A stretch of DNA of 8,169 nt from Pseudomonadota bacterium (GTDB taxonomy: Bacteria; Pseudomonadota; Alphaproteobacteria; Rickettsiales; Rickettsiaceae), in NCBI GenBank assembly GCA_021804505.1, contig JAJZHL010000036.1, positions 1 through 8,169 on the forward strand. The letters run 5' to 3'. The notes beneath the pieces are model-generated. The model had not been told where the DNA came from. It saw nothing but the letters and a program-made list of their open reading frames with translations, and searched no databases. Position numbers and translations under genes: made by a program. Below are positions 1 through 6,372 of this stretch, piece by piece (the first letter of the stretch is position 1; every line of letters begins with the position of its first letter).

Positions 1-373
1 CAGTAGTATTCAATAACTTAAGCTCTTCTTGTGGCAGATTATAGCAGGGCCATTCTTTGTTAATACTATTGTAAAGCGATTCAGCGCTATGAAATGTATT
101 ATATAAGCTAGCGTTAATAGCTATTATACAAGGCTCTGAGTCAAGCACGCCTACTAGAGCTTCTTGTTGTGCCTTTTTGCCTATAAACTGCTCAATTATT
201 TGGTTTGTTATACCTATCAGATTAGACTTGACTAATATAATAGTGTTATTGCCAGATAAGGCTGGTATATTCTCAAAATAATTTATTCTATCAACGGCAA
301 ATTGTTTTATTGGTTTTGATGCAACAAGATAGTTTCCGTACTCTGAATCTATTAAAATAACTATATTATTCAT
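1..373 (-). CDS. Unrecognised protein, 5' part only (C-terminus beyond left edge)
   Basis: An open frame runs without a stop from an ATG at 373 down to position 1, giving 124 residues of a protein whose C-terminus lies outside the window. The N-terminus reads MNNIVILIDSEYGNYLVASK. It then alternates short hydrophobic strands (NTIILVKSN, PCIIAINAS) with polar stretches, which looks like an alpha/beta globular fold. I see no signal peptide, membrane segment, or motif of a known family. The ATG at 373 is the only Met in the visible part, but there is no good Shine-Dalgarno in front of it. A TATAAT on the minus strand (381-376) lies only a few bases upstream, so either translation is leaderless or the promoter lies further up. 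The gene is divergent from glmM, with 78 bp between start codons. That the frame is a real gene is fairly likely because it is long, fully open and has balanced composition. Its function is unknown to me. Confidence 0.6.
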   Translation of the reverse strand, partial: MNNIVILIDSEYGNYLVASKPIKQFAVDRINYFENIPALSGNNTIILVKSNLIGITNQIIEQFIGKKAQQEALVGVLDSEPCIIAINASLYNTFHSAESLYNSINKEWPCYNLPQEELKLLNTT

Positions 374-375
374 CT

Positions 376-451
376 ATTATAATGTATAAAACTATAATAT
401 TCATACTTTATAAAGTATAGAAAGGTGACATTCTATCAAGGTTAATACATA
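376..451. promoter_or_regulatory. Divergent promoter region upstream of glmM and the left-edge gene
   Basis: This is the short AT-rich gap between two divergent start codons, so it should hold both promoters. On the plus strand a perfect TATAAT lies at 393-398, with only a weak -35 match (TTCATC, 369-374, 18-bp spacing). That would put the glmM transcript start near 405. On the minus strand, TATAAT (381-376) and TATTAT (399-394) are candidate -10 boxes. The glmM ribosome binding site appears to be AAGG at 438-441, ten bases before the ATG. A better match, AAAGGTG at 421-427, is too far away. The boxes are seen directly, but their activity is inferred, and TATAAT matches are cheap in such AT-rich DNA. 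Confidence 0.35.
403..418. repeat. Perfect 16-bp palindrome between divergent genes
   Basis: The sequence ATACTTTATAAAGTAT is its own reverse complement. It sits in the 78-bp gap between the left-edge gene and glmM, just downstream of the best plus-strand -10 box (393-398). Its position near the expected transcript start is where a dimeric repressor would bind. An 8-bp stem with no loop would make a poor terminator. The palindrome is seen directly; an operator role is inferred. Confidence 0.5.
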
Positions 452-1810
452 ATGCAAAGAAAATATTTTGGCACAGACGGGATAAGGGGGCGCAGCAATA
501 CTGCAGCAATAACCCCAGAAAATATGATAAAGCTAGCAAGAGCAGCTACCATAGCATGTGATTTTTTGGGCAAAAAGCCTACTATAGTTATAGGTAAGGA
601 CACTAGATTATCAGGCTATATGCTTGAATATGCTTTAACCTCTGGCTTTATTTCAATGGGAGCAAATATAATCCTAGTAGGGCCTATACCTACACCTGCA
701 ATATCAATGCTAGTTAGAAGCCTTAGAGCTGATCTTGGAATGATAATTTCTGCTTCACATAATCCATATTATGATAATGGCATTAAATTTTTTCTACCGT
801 CAGGCCACAAAATTTCTGCTGAATTAGAAAATAAGATTGAGCAGCTAATGTCTACTGATTTAACAGATTGCGCTGCGGAATATGACTCTTTAGGTAGAGC
901 GACTAGGCTGGATGATGCTCGCGGCCGTTATATTGAACATGTAAAATATTCATTCCCTTCTACCTTAAAATTAGATGGCGTAAAAATAGTAGTGGATTGC
1001 GCGAATGGCGCAGCCTACGATATCGCTCCTAAAGTATTTCATGAGCTTGGTGCTGAAGTTATTACATGTGCAGTTAATCCTGATGGTTTCAACATTAACC
1101 ATGAGTGCGGGGTAACAAATCCGAAACTATTATCTACTAAAGTACTCGAACATAAAGCAGATTTAGGGATCGCATTAGACGGTGATGCTGATAGGGTCTT
1201 AATAGTAGATGAGAAAGGGAAGGTGATAGATGGAGACCAGATTATTGCTTCACTTGCTTACTATTTATTAAAAAATAAAGGAGTAAAAAATAATACAGTA
1301 GTCACTACTATCATGTCCAATATGGGACTAGAACTGTATTTAAACAGTATAGGGATAGAACTGGTGAGAACAGATGTTGGAGATAAGTATGTAGTCGAGA
1401 AAATGCAGCTACTGGGTTGTAGTTTAGGCGGCGAACAATCTGGACATATTATAATTGGTGATAATCAAGCTACTGGTGATGGAATTAAAGCTGCTCTGCA
1501 GGTGCTTGCAATTTATAAGAAAGCACGGAATATTCCGATAAGTCAGCTATTAAATAAATTTATACCAATCCCTCAATTCACCCATAATATACATTATGAT
1601 TATAAGGAGTACGGTCAGACAGTTATTGTACAAAAAGAAAAAATTGAAAATATCACTAAGCTGTATAAAGAACGTTATGAGAAGGATGCAAGAATTGTAA
1701 TGCGTCCGTCTGGAACAGAACCAATTATCAGGTTAATGATTGAAAGCGCTAATAGTAGCCTTGCAAAAAAATTATTATCAGAAATTCATTCATTGTGGGC
1801 AGTAGAATAG
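452..1810 (+). CDS. glmM: Phosphoglucosamine mutase GlmM
   Basis: GlmM interconverts glucosamine-6-phosphate and glucosamine-1-phosphate in the cytoplasm. This is the step before GlmU makes UDP-GlcNAc for peptidoglycan and lipid A. The 452-residue length is normal for the family. The N-terminus has the typical KYFGTDGIRG start (residues 4-13). The active-site phosphoserine loop ISASHNP is at 99-105, with Ser102 as the phosphorylated residue. The metal-binding loop DGDADR is at 243-248, the sugar-specificity loop GGEQSGH at 326-332, and the phosphate-binding loop RPSGTEP at 418-424. All four domains of the alpha-D-phosphohexomutase fold are therefore intact. The ATG at 452 has a weak AAGG Shine-Dalgarno at 438-441 and fits the family N-terminus. 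The EVE-domain gene follows 14 bp after the stop, so the two are probably co-transcribed. The gene implies that the organism retains an amino-sugar pathway for its envelope. Confidence 0.97.
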   Translation: MQRKYFGTDGIRGRSNTAAITPENMIKLARAATIACDFLGKKPTIVIGKDTRLSGYMLEYALTSGFISMGANIILVGPIPTPAISMLVRSLRADLGMIISASHNPYYDNGIKFFLPSGHKISAELENKIEQLMSTDLTDCAAEYDSLGRATRLDDARGRYIEHVKYSFPSTLKLDGVKIVVDCANGAAYDIAPKVFHELGAEVITCAVNPDGFNINHECGVTNPKLLSTKVLEHKADLGIALDGDADRVLIVDEKGKVIDGDQIIASLAYYLLKNKGVKNNTVVTTIMSNMGLELYLNSIGIELVRTDVGDKYVVEKMQLLGCSLGGEQSGHIIIGDNQATGDGIKAALQVLAIYKKARNIPISQLLNKFIPIPQFTHNIHYDYKEYGQTVIVQKEKIENITKLYKERYEKDARIVMRPSGTEPIIRLMIESANSSLAKKLLSEIHSLWAVE

Positions 1811-1824
1811 GGCAGGGAACAAGA

Positions 1825-2259
1825 ATGCCTAAATTTTGGGTTGGAGTTGCTTCAAAGGAGCATGTTGAAAACGGTGTTAAGTGGGGTATATGCCAGTTTT
1901 GCCATGGTAAATTAGCGCCAGCCAAACGCCTAAAGAAAGGTGATTTTGTAATCTATTATTCACCCCGCGATTCTATGGAAAGCAAAGCAATTTGTCAAAA
2001 ATTCACAAGCATCGGCAAGGTAGCGGACGACGCGCCATATCTATTTGATATGGGCAATGGTTTTACACCATATAGACGTAATATACAATACTTCGAAGCC
2101 AAGCAGGTAGATATCAAACCTCTAGTACCTATACTACCGTTTATTAAAAATAAGACTTCCTGGGGTTATGTATTTAGGTATGGTTTTTTAGAAATAGATG
2201 AAGAGTCGTTTAGGATTATTGCTTACGAGATGCTGGGTATGAATTCTGTTGTGCAATAG
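1825..2259 (+). CDS. EVE-domain protein (UPF0310-type, probable modified-base reader)
   Basis: The product is a 144-residue protein consisting almost entirely of one EVE domain, a PUA-like fold known from structures to bind modified DNA or RNA bases. Family features are the start FWVGVASKEHV (4-14), the QFCHGK segment (24-29), the core KKGDFVIYYSPR (37-48), PYRRNIQYF (82-90) and the later aromatic part WGYVFRYGFLEI (113-124). The frame opens at a GTG at 1795 inside the glmM 3' end, which would add ten residues unlike the family. I prefer the ATG at 1825 because AGGGA (1814-1818) lies the right distance upstream and the family N-terminus starts there. The gene is 14 bp downstream of glmM and probably shares its transcript. 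A palindromic repeat immediately after the stop may end that transcript. The ligand and cellular role of stand-alone EVE proteins are mostly unknown. The family assignment is firm but the function is not. Confidence 0.88.
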   Translation: MPKFWVGVASKEHVENGVKWGICQFCHGKLAPAKRLKKGDFVIYYSPRDSMESKAICQKFTSIGKVADDAPYLFDMGNGFTPYRRNIQYFEAKQVDIKPLVPILPFIKNKTSWGYVFRYGFLEIDEESFRIIAYEMLGMNSVVQ

Positions 2260-2261
2260 GT

Positions 2262-2321
2262 AAGTCATCCCGAACTTGTTGCGAGATCTCACTGGATCCC
2301 CCTCGTAGGCGGGGATGACTT
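2262..2321. repeat. Palindromic intergenic repeat, copy 1; possible terminator of the glmM-EVE unit
   Basis: AAGTCATCCC (2262-2271) and GGGATGACTT (2312-2321) form perfect 10-bp terminal inverted repeats around a 40-bp centre. Inside is a further possible hairpin, ATCCCC (2296-2301) with GGGGAT (2311-2316). The plus strand continues with TTTT (2320-2323), so after the EVE stop codon the element could act as a rho-independent terminator. The centre (CGAACTTGTTGCGAGAT, 2271-2287) recurs at about 4993-5047, which shows that this is a dispersed element and not a unique structure. Similar short 'GTCATCCC' palindromes are widespread in Rickettsiales genomes. I cannot assign it to a named family. 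Confidence 0.75.
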
Positions 2322-2379
2322 TTCGGCAATTCTGGACCCGATTTGCTGAACTTTAGCGGGTAACATTCATTAAAATCAT

Positions 2380-2979
2380 TTATTCATATATGGTATCATT
2401 ATATGAATCTGTAGCTGTGAACTGAAATTTCCCTAAAATATTCACTTCCTCGTTTAGGCTTAAATCTGAAGCTGTGAGTTTAAATTCTCCTCCTATAGTA
2501 ACTTCCCCGTCTAAATTAGAACTTTTATTTGTGATTTTGATTTCTGCTTCTACTGCATCTGTTTTTGTAGCGGGAGCAAATAGATTTTCTTCAGTATAAA
2601 AAACAGAATTTTCTTCTTTATTTTCCTTGTTTTCTATACTATCAACAGTTTGCCTTGGTAAGGTAAATTTAATAATACTACCTTTTTCTGTCGTAAAAAC
2701 AGACTTTACTAGCTCACGTATGTAGTTTGGTACCTCATCGTTATATAGTAATAATGTCTTTAGATCAGGGTCTATGCCTACAAAAATGGATACATCACTC
2801 TCCGATCCTTGGGGTAAGTTGTGCAACATAAGCATGGTATGAAATTTTTCCTTTTCTTCTCCTTTATTATGCCTTTCCCATAATTCTTGTATAGCTGGTG
2901 CGTTGTCTATCACGAAGTATGAAGTTATTGTAGAATTATTATTTAAGCTCCATATAGTTGCGTGTGTACTTTTAGTCAT
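2380..2979 (-). CDS. Unrecognised protein with C-terminal 19-residue tandem repeat
   Basis: This encodes a 199-residue protein I do not recognise. The ATG at 2979 is preferred over the upstream in-frame GTG at 2991 because a strong GAGGT (2988-2984 on the minus strand) sits five bases before the ATG, and the GTG would nearly touch that site. Residues 1-110 look globular, with several beta-like segments (SYFVIDN, VSIFVGIDP). A charged Asn/Glu/Lys-rich linker follows at about 112-135. The C-terminus has two tandem copies of a strand-forming unit: NLDGEVTIGGEFKLTASD (155-172) and SLNEEVNILGKFQFTATD (174-191). The repeat is also visible in the DNA as a 57-bp unit. There is no signal peptide or membrane segment. 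The gene stands alone, convergent with the EVE gene and separated from uup by a terminator, so it should have its own promoter. A structural or secreted role is possible, but nothing in the sequence proves it. Confidence 0.75.
   Translation of the reverse strand: MTKSTHATIWSLNNNSTITSYFVIDNAPAIQELWERHNKGEEKEKFHTMLMLHNLPQGSESDVSIFVGIDPDLKTLLLYNDEVPNYIRELVKSVFTTEKGSIIKFTLPRQTVDSIENKENKEENSVFYTEENLFAPATKTDAVEAEIKITNKSSNLDGEVTIGGEFKLTASDLSLNEEVNILGKFQFTATDSYNDTIYE
2405..2518 (-). repeat. Two tandem 57-bp units inside the 2380-2979 gene
   Basis: Positions 2405-2461 and 2462-2518 align without gaps at an offset of 57 bases. By hand I count about 39 identical positions of 57. The most conserved stretches are AATCTG.AGCTGTGA and ACTTCC.CGT. 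The spacing is a multiple of three, so the repeat is preserved in the protein as two 19-residue units. Changes are scattered through the unit, which suggests an older duplication kept under coding constraint. Confidence 0.7.
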
Positions 2980-2994
2980 AATATACCTCACATT

Positions 2995-3030
2995 TAGTTA
3001 AGCAGGGGTAAAAATTTTCCCCTTAACTAG
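2995..3030. repeat. Interrupted inverted repeat in the leader of the 2380-2979 gene
   Basis: TAGTTAA (2995-3001) pairs with TTAACTA (3024-3030), and GGGG (3006-3009) pairs with CCCC (3020-3023), leaving a 4-base bulge on one side. The middle (AAAAATTTT, 3011-3019) is itself nearly self-complementary. The structure lies 16 bases upstream of the chosen ATG at 2979, before the ribosome binding site, so it would be either in the 5' leader or in the promoter. No T-run follows on the minus strand, so it is not a terminator for uup. A regulatory role is inferred from its position. Confidence 0.5.
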
Positions 3031-3051
3031 TGTAACAATAATTTGTTGTTA

Positions 3052-3100
3052 AAAAAATAAAATTTTCTCTTAAACGCCTTATCTTAAGCGTTTAAGAGAA
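3052..3100 (-). terminator. Rho-independent terminator of uup
   Basis: TTCTCTTAAACGC (3065-3077) and GCGTTTAAGAGAA (3088-3100) form a perfect 13-bp stem with a 10-base loop. Read on the minus strand, the stem is followed by AATTTTATTTTTTT, which is the T-tract (complement of 3051-3064). It lies 26 bases after the uup stop codon, which is the expected place and orientation. It insulates the gene at 2380-2979 from uup. Confidence 0.88.
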
Positions 3101-3126
3101 ACGATTATAATCGATATGCTGCCTTG

Positions 3127-4902
3127 TTATGCACTAAGCTCTAGCCATTCTGTCAGTAAAGAATCTAGCTTTTGTTTATTTAGTGCTAAGGTTTCACTAA
3201 CTTTCTGGAATTTGTCAGGATTTGATGAATAGAGTGTTGGGTCATTTAAGAGAGATTCTAGTTCTTTAATTTCCGTTTCTAACTTTTCTATCTCTAGCGG
3301 AATCGTTTCCAGTAAACGCTGCGCCTTATATGTTAATTTTTGAGATTTTGCTTTTTCATTTGGCGTAGGAGTAGGGGAACTCTTTGTAATTTTAGGAGTA
3401 TCAATTTTAGGCCCGGATTGCTTATAATCATCATAACTACCTGCTATGTCGACTATCCTGCCGCTCGTAAATATGAAGCTTCTGGTAACTAATTTATTTA
3501 AAAAATCACGATCGTGACTAATAAGTATTAGTGTTCCGCGATAATCTGATAAAATATCAAGGAGGATCTCCAAACTATCCATGTCTAGATCATTGGTGGG
3601 CTCATCCAGAATCAGTAAGTTGCCTGGATTTATTAGCGTCTTTGCTAATAACAACCGGTTAGCTTCGCCACCAGATAGTGTCGATACTTTAGCAGTAAGT
3701 AGCTTAGGGTCAAACATAAATTGCTTTAAATAGCCCGCTACATGCATGGTTTTATCGGACAAAAATACTTGATCACCTCCAGTAGGGCATAATATTTGCT
3801 GAAGTGTAGATTCAGGATTCAGCTCAGTCCTGTGCTGATCAAAATAAGAGATTTTGAGGCCCTGACCATGGGTTATTATGCCAGAGGTGGGCTGGGTCTG
3901 TTTGAGTAGCAATTTAACAAGAGTTGTTTTCCCTGACCCGTTAGGTCCGACTATGCCTATTTTCTCTCCTTTTTTGACTCTAAAGCTAAAATTGTTAATA
4001 ATGTTTGCAGAAGAGTAATTAAACGAAACACTCTCAGCTTCTATAATGAACTGGCTTTTGCTTATATCCGCAGACTTTGCTGTTTGAATCTTTTGCTGGG
4101 TTATAGCTAGAGTGTTTGCATGCTGCTTGACGGTATCCTTTAAAGCTTTCAAATCAGCAAGCCTTTTCTGATTTCTTTTCCGCCTAGCAGTTACCCCAGC
4201 GTTTAGCCAATCATTCTCATTATCTAATTTTTTATTTAACTTTCTTAAAATAGACTCTTCTTGCTCAATAACAACTGTCTGCCATTCGTCAAAATATTTA
4301 AATCCCTTATCAGATACACGTAAGTGGCCACGATCAAGCCACCATAGTTTATTAGTAACATTTGTTAAAAATGCTTTATCGTGGCTTATACATATAATTG
4401 CTCCGCTATATGATTTAACGTACTCTTCCAGCCATTCTATTGTGCCAATATCTAGGTGATTAGTTGGCTCATCAAGTAATAATATATCTGGCTTAGATAC
4501 TAAGGCTTTGGCTAGGTGCGCTCTCCTAATTTGCCCACCAGAACAGTTAGATAAGTTACTATTTTTGTCTAATTGTAATTTATCTAAAATAATGTCAATT
4601 TTGTATTGGTCAAGTTGATGGGTATTTAAGCCTTGTAAGACAAACTCATATACCGACATGTTAATGCCTGGCCTAATATTTTGGTTCAGATAGCTGATTG
4701 TTGTGCTTGGATCGTGGAATACTTCACCTGAATCGAGTTCATAATCCCCCGAAATTACTTTCATCAAGCTAGATTTGCCGCATCCATTTCTGCCAATTAG
4801 GCAAATCTTATCTCCAGCATAAATATATAGCTCTAGGCTAGAAAATAGTACTTTGTCTGCAAAATAGAGTTTACCGTTTTTGATGTAATAAATAGGGGTC
4901 AT
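3127..4902 (-). CDS. uup: ABC-F family ATPase, Uup-like
   Basis: This is a soluble twin-ATPase protein of the ABC-F family, which lacks membrane segments and acts on ribosomes or nucleic acid instead of transporting. The first cassette has Walker A GRNGCGKS (37-44), signature SGGQ (121-124), Walker B ILLLDEP (140-146) and ISHD (172-175). The second has GPNGSGKT (319-326), LSGGE (409-413), LLILDEP (429-435) and ISHD (461-464). Between them a charged linker includes TARRKRNQKR (238-247). The C-terminus carries a Pro/Lys-rich tether (about 499-520) and a coiled-coil domain (about 522-590: KLTYKAQR start, EWLEL end) characteristic of Uup. In E. coli, Uup binds DNA and limits precise excision of transposons, and it is also tied to ribosome function. 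The 591-residue length is somewhat below the E. coli protein. The start ATG at 4902 has no strong Shine-Dalgarno (ACGAGA just before it), and a repeat element abuts it. The terminator at 3052-3100 ends the transcript. Confidence 0.9.
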   Translation of the reverse strand: MTPIYYIKNGKLYFADKVLFSSLELYIYAGDKICLIGRNGCGKSSLMKVISGDYELDSGEVFHDPSTTISYLNQNIRPGINMSVYEFVLQGLNTHQLDQYKIDIILDKLQLDKNSNLSNCSGGQIRRAHLAKALVSKPDILLLDEPTNHLDIGTIEWLEEYVKSYSGAIICISHDKAFLTNVTNKLWWLDRGHLRVSDKGFKYFDEWQTVVIEQEESILRKLNKKLDNENDWLNAGVTARRKRNQKRLADLKALKDTVKQHANTLAITQQKIQTAKSADISKSQFIIEAESVSFNYSSANIINNFSFRVKKGEKIGIVGPNGSGKTTLVKLLLKQTQPTSGIITHGQGLKISYFDQHRTELNPESTLQQILCPTGGDQVFLSDKTMHVAGYLKQFMFDPKLLTAKVSTLSGGEANRLLLAKTLINPGNLLILDEPTNDLDMDSLEILLDILSDYRGTLILISHDRDFLNKLVTRSFIFTSGRIVDIAGSYDDYKQSGPKIDTPKITKSSPTPTPNEKAKSQKLTYKAQRLLETIPLEIEKLETEIKELESLLNDPTLYSSNPDKFQKVSETLALNKQKLDSLLTEWLELSA

Positions 4903-4911
4903 TCTCGTAGC

Positions 4912-4983
4912 CCAATGACATTTCCGCGAAGGCGGGAATCTAGTCTAATGTTATTAAATCCTGAATTTAATTCAGGATGACAA
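4912..4983. repeat. Palindromic intergenic repeat, copy 3 (degenerate), next to the uup start
   Basis: The segment begins with AATGACATTTCCGCGAAGG (4914-4932), with a small hairpin TTCCGC/GCGGGAA, and ends in GGATGACA (4975-4982). It also contains CCTGAATT (4960-4967) paired with AATTCAGG (4969-4976), a near-perfect palindrome. 'ATGACA...GCGGGAAT' and '...CAGGATGACA' are edges typical of the rickettsial 'TGTCATTCCCGC' intergenic repeats. The element ends about nine bases before the uup ATG, so it forms the uup leader. No T-run follows either hairpin. Confidence 0.6.
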
Positions 4984-4992
4984 ACCTTCCAA

Positions 4993-5047
4993 GTTACCCC
5001 GAACTTGTTTCGAGATATCCCTGAATCCCCGCCGTAGTTAGAATGAC
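4993..5047. repeat. Palindromic intergenic repeat, copy 2 (same family as 2262-2321)
   Basis: The stretch CCCCGAACTTGTTTCGAGAT (4997-5016) followed by ATCCC.GAATCCCC and GAATGAC (5041-5047) aligns over its whole length to 2264-2319, with one indel and scattered changes. The terminal inverted repeats are worn: GTTACCCC on the left against GAATGAC on the right, where copy 1 has GTCATCCC and GGGATGAC. This copy therefore looks older and can fold less well. It lies 36 bases after the fabF stop codon and before copy 3, so the fabF-uup gap is largely repeat-derived. Confidence 0.75.
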
Positions 5048-5082
5048 ATCCAGAGGCATGCAAGAATAACACTCAATCTCTC

Positions 5083-6339
5083 TCAAACCCTCTTTACAAT
5101 CAAGCTTGCATTAGTGCCACCAAAGCCAAATGAGTTAGAAAGGGCATAATTCATTTTTGCTTTTTTTGCTTCTAATGGGACTAAATCTATTTTTGCTTCT
5201 TCTACAGGCTTATGTAGGTTTAATGTAGGAGGGGCAACTTGATCTTGTAATGCAAGGATAGAGAATATAAGCTCCATACTCCCAGTGGCGCCGAGCAAAT
5301 GTCCAGTAGAAGATTTAGTTGATGACATTAAAATCTTAGGATTAGCCTCTAAAAACAATTTTTGTACAGCCAGCAGTTCTATTGTATCTCCGACCGGGGT
5401 AGAAGTACCATGCGCATTAATATAATCAATCTTACCAGCATCAATTTTTGCATCACTTAGAGCATTTACCATTGCCTTATATGCACCTTTTCCTTCAGGA
5501 TGAGGGGAGGTAATATGATATGCATCACCGGTGCTGCCATATCCAATAATTTCAGCGTAAATCTTAGCCCCCCGCGTAATTGCGTGCTCATATTCTTCGA
5601 GAACTACAATACCAGCTCCTTCTCCCATAACAAAACCATCTCTCTCCTGATCCCATGGTCTAGAAGCTATTTCAGGGGTATCATTATATTTGGTAGCTAA
5701 GGCCCTTGCTGATATAAATCCGGCTACGCCAGCTGGTGTAATTGGTGCTTCTGCACCTCCAGCAATCATAACATCTACGTTACCATACTGTATCATACGC
5801 ATAGCATCACCTATAGCATGGGCGCTAGTGGAACAGGCAGTTGTTACGGCCTGATTGGGGCCGGTAAATCCATATTTAATGGAAACATGCCCAGAAAGAA
5901 GATTAATCAATGAGGCTGGGATAAAAAATGGACTAACTTTACCAAGTTTTTCCTGATACATTTTAATCGAGGTCTCTTCAATTGTGCCAAGCCCCCCAAT
6001 ACCAGAACCCAGTATTAAGCCAGTTCTATCTGCAGAACTTTCATCTGTTGCCTTCCAGCCGCTATCCTCGATTGCTTCTATAGCCGCAGCGATGCCATAT
6101 TGGATAAATAAATCCATTTTATGGATACTGCGTGGATCAATAAAATTTTCTGGATTAAAGCCGTTTTCAGACCTATCAACTATTCCAGCGATTTTACAAG
6201 CAAAATTGGTGGTATCAAAGTTTGTAATGGTTTTAATACCACTTTTACCGTTTATAATACCGCTCCAGGACGCTTTTACGTCTATTCCAAGTGGAGTAAC
6301 GAGTCCTATACCGGTGACTACAACTCTTCTAGCTGACAT
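5083..6339 (-). CDS. fabF: Beta-ketoacyl-ACP synthase II (FabF)
   Basis: FabF condenses malonyl-ACP with a growing acyl-ACP in type II fatty acid elongation in the cytosol. At 418 residues it has the usual length. The Cys-His-His triad is intact: Cys169 in TTACSTSAHAIG (166-177), His310 in NAHGTSTPVGD (308-318) and His347 in KSSTGHLLGATG (342-353). Lys342 also matches the conserved lysine. The gate and glycine-rich loop NSFGFGGTN (402-410) is present. The N-terminal RRVVVTGIGLVTPLG (4-18) is the normal family start, which supports the ATG at 6339; AAGAAG some nine bases upstream is the likely ribosome binding site. acpP ends 33 bp upstream on the same strand, the common acpP-fabF pairing, so the substrate carrier and the condensing enzyme are probably co-expressed. 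Downstream is a repeat-filled gap before uup. Confidence 0.97.
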   Translation of the reverse strand: MSARRVVVTGIGLVTPLGIDVKASWSGIINGKSGIKTITNFDTTNFACKIAGIVDRSENGFNPENFIDPRSIHKMDLFIQYGIAAAIEAIEDSGWKATDESSADRTGLILGSGIGGLGTIEETSIKMYQEKLGKVSPFFIPASLINLLSGHVSIKYGFTGPNQAVTTACSTSAHAIGDAMRMIQYGNVDVMIAGGAEAPITPAGVAGFISARALATKYNDTPEIASRPWDQERDGFVMGEGAGIVVLEEYEHAITRGAKIYAEIIGYGSTGDAYHITSPHPEGKGAYKAMVNALSDAKIDAGKIDYINAHGTSTPVGDTIELLAVQKLFLEANPKILMSSTKSSTGHLLGATGSMELIFSILALQDQVAPPTLNLHKPVEEAKIDLVPLEAKKAKMNYALSNSFGFGGTNASLIVKRV

Positions 6340-6372
6340 ATCAATAGCTTCTTTTAAAAACTGTTGTTAATC

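Noticed and set aside
2980..2991. GTG at 2991 as start of the repeat-tailed hypothetical gene
   Set aside because: The strong GAGGT ribosome binding site lies between this GTG and the ATG at 2979, so only the ATG is correctly spaced from it.
3127..4902. uup as an ABC transporter subunit or antibiotic-resistance ABC-F
   Set aside because: Two cassettes in one chain, no membrane domain, and a Uup-type C-terminal coiled coil point to Uup; nothing nearby suggests a resistance context.
4960..4976. CCTGAATT/AATTCAGG hairpin as a fabF terminator
   Set aside because: No T-run follows on the minus strand, and it lies within a repeat element, so the palindrome is better explained as part of that element.
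2262..5047. CRISPR array, because several related short repeats occur
   Set aside because: The copies are far apart, diverged and not regularly spaced, and there are no cas genes; they are dispersed palindromic elements.
5500..6370. Three plus-strand open frames (5500-5700, 5984-6370, 6121-6336) opposite fabF
   Set aside because: They lie antisense to a complete, well-conserved fabF, have compositions typical of shadow frames, and show no family motifs or ribosome binding sites.
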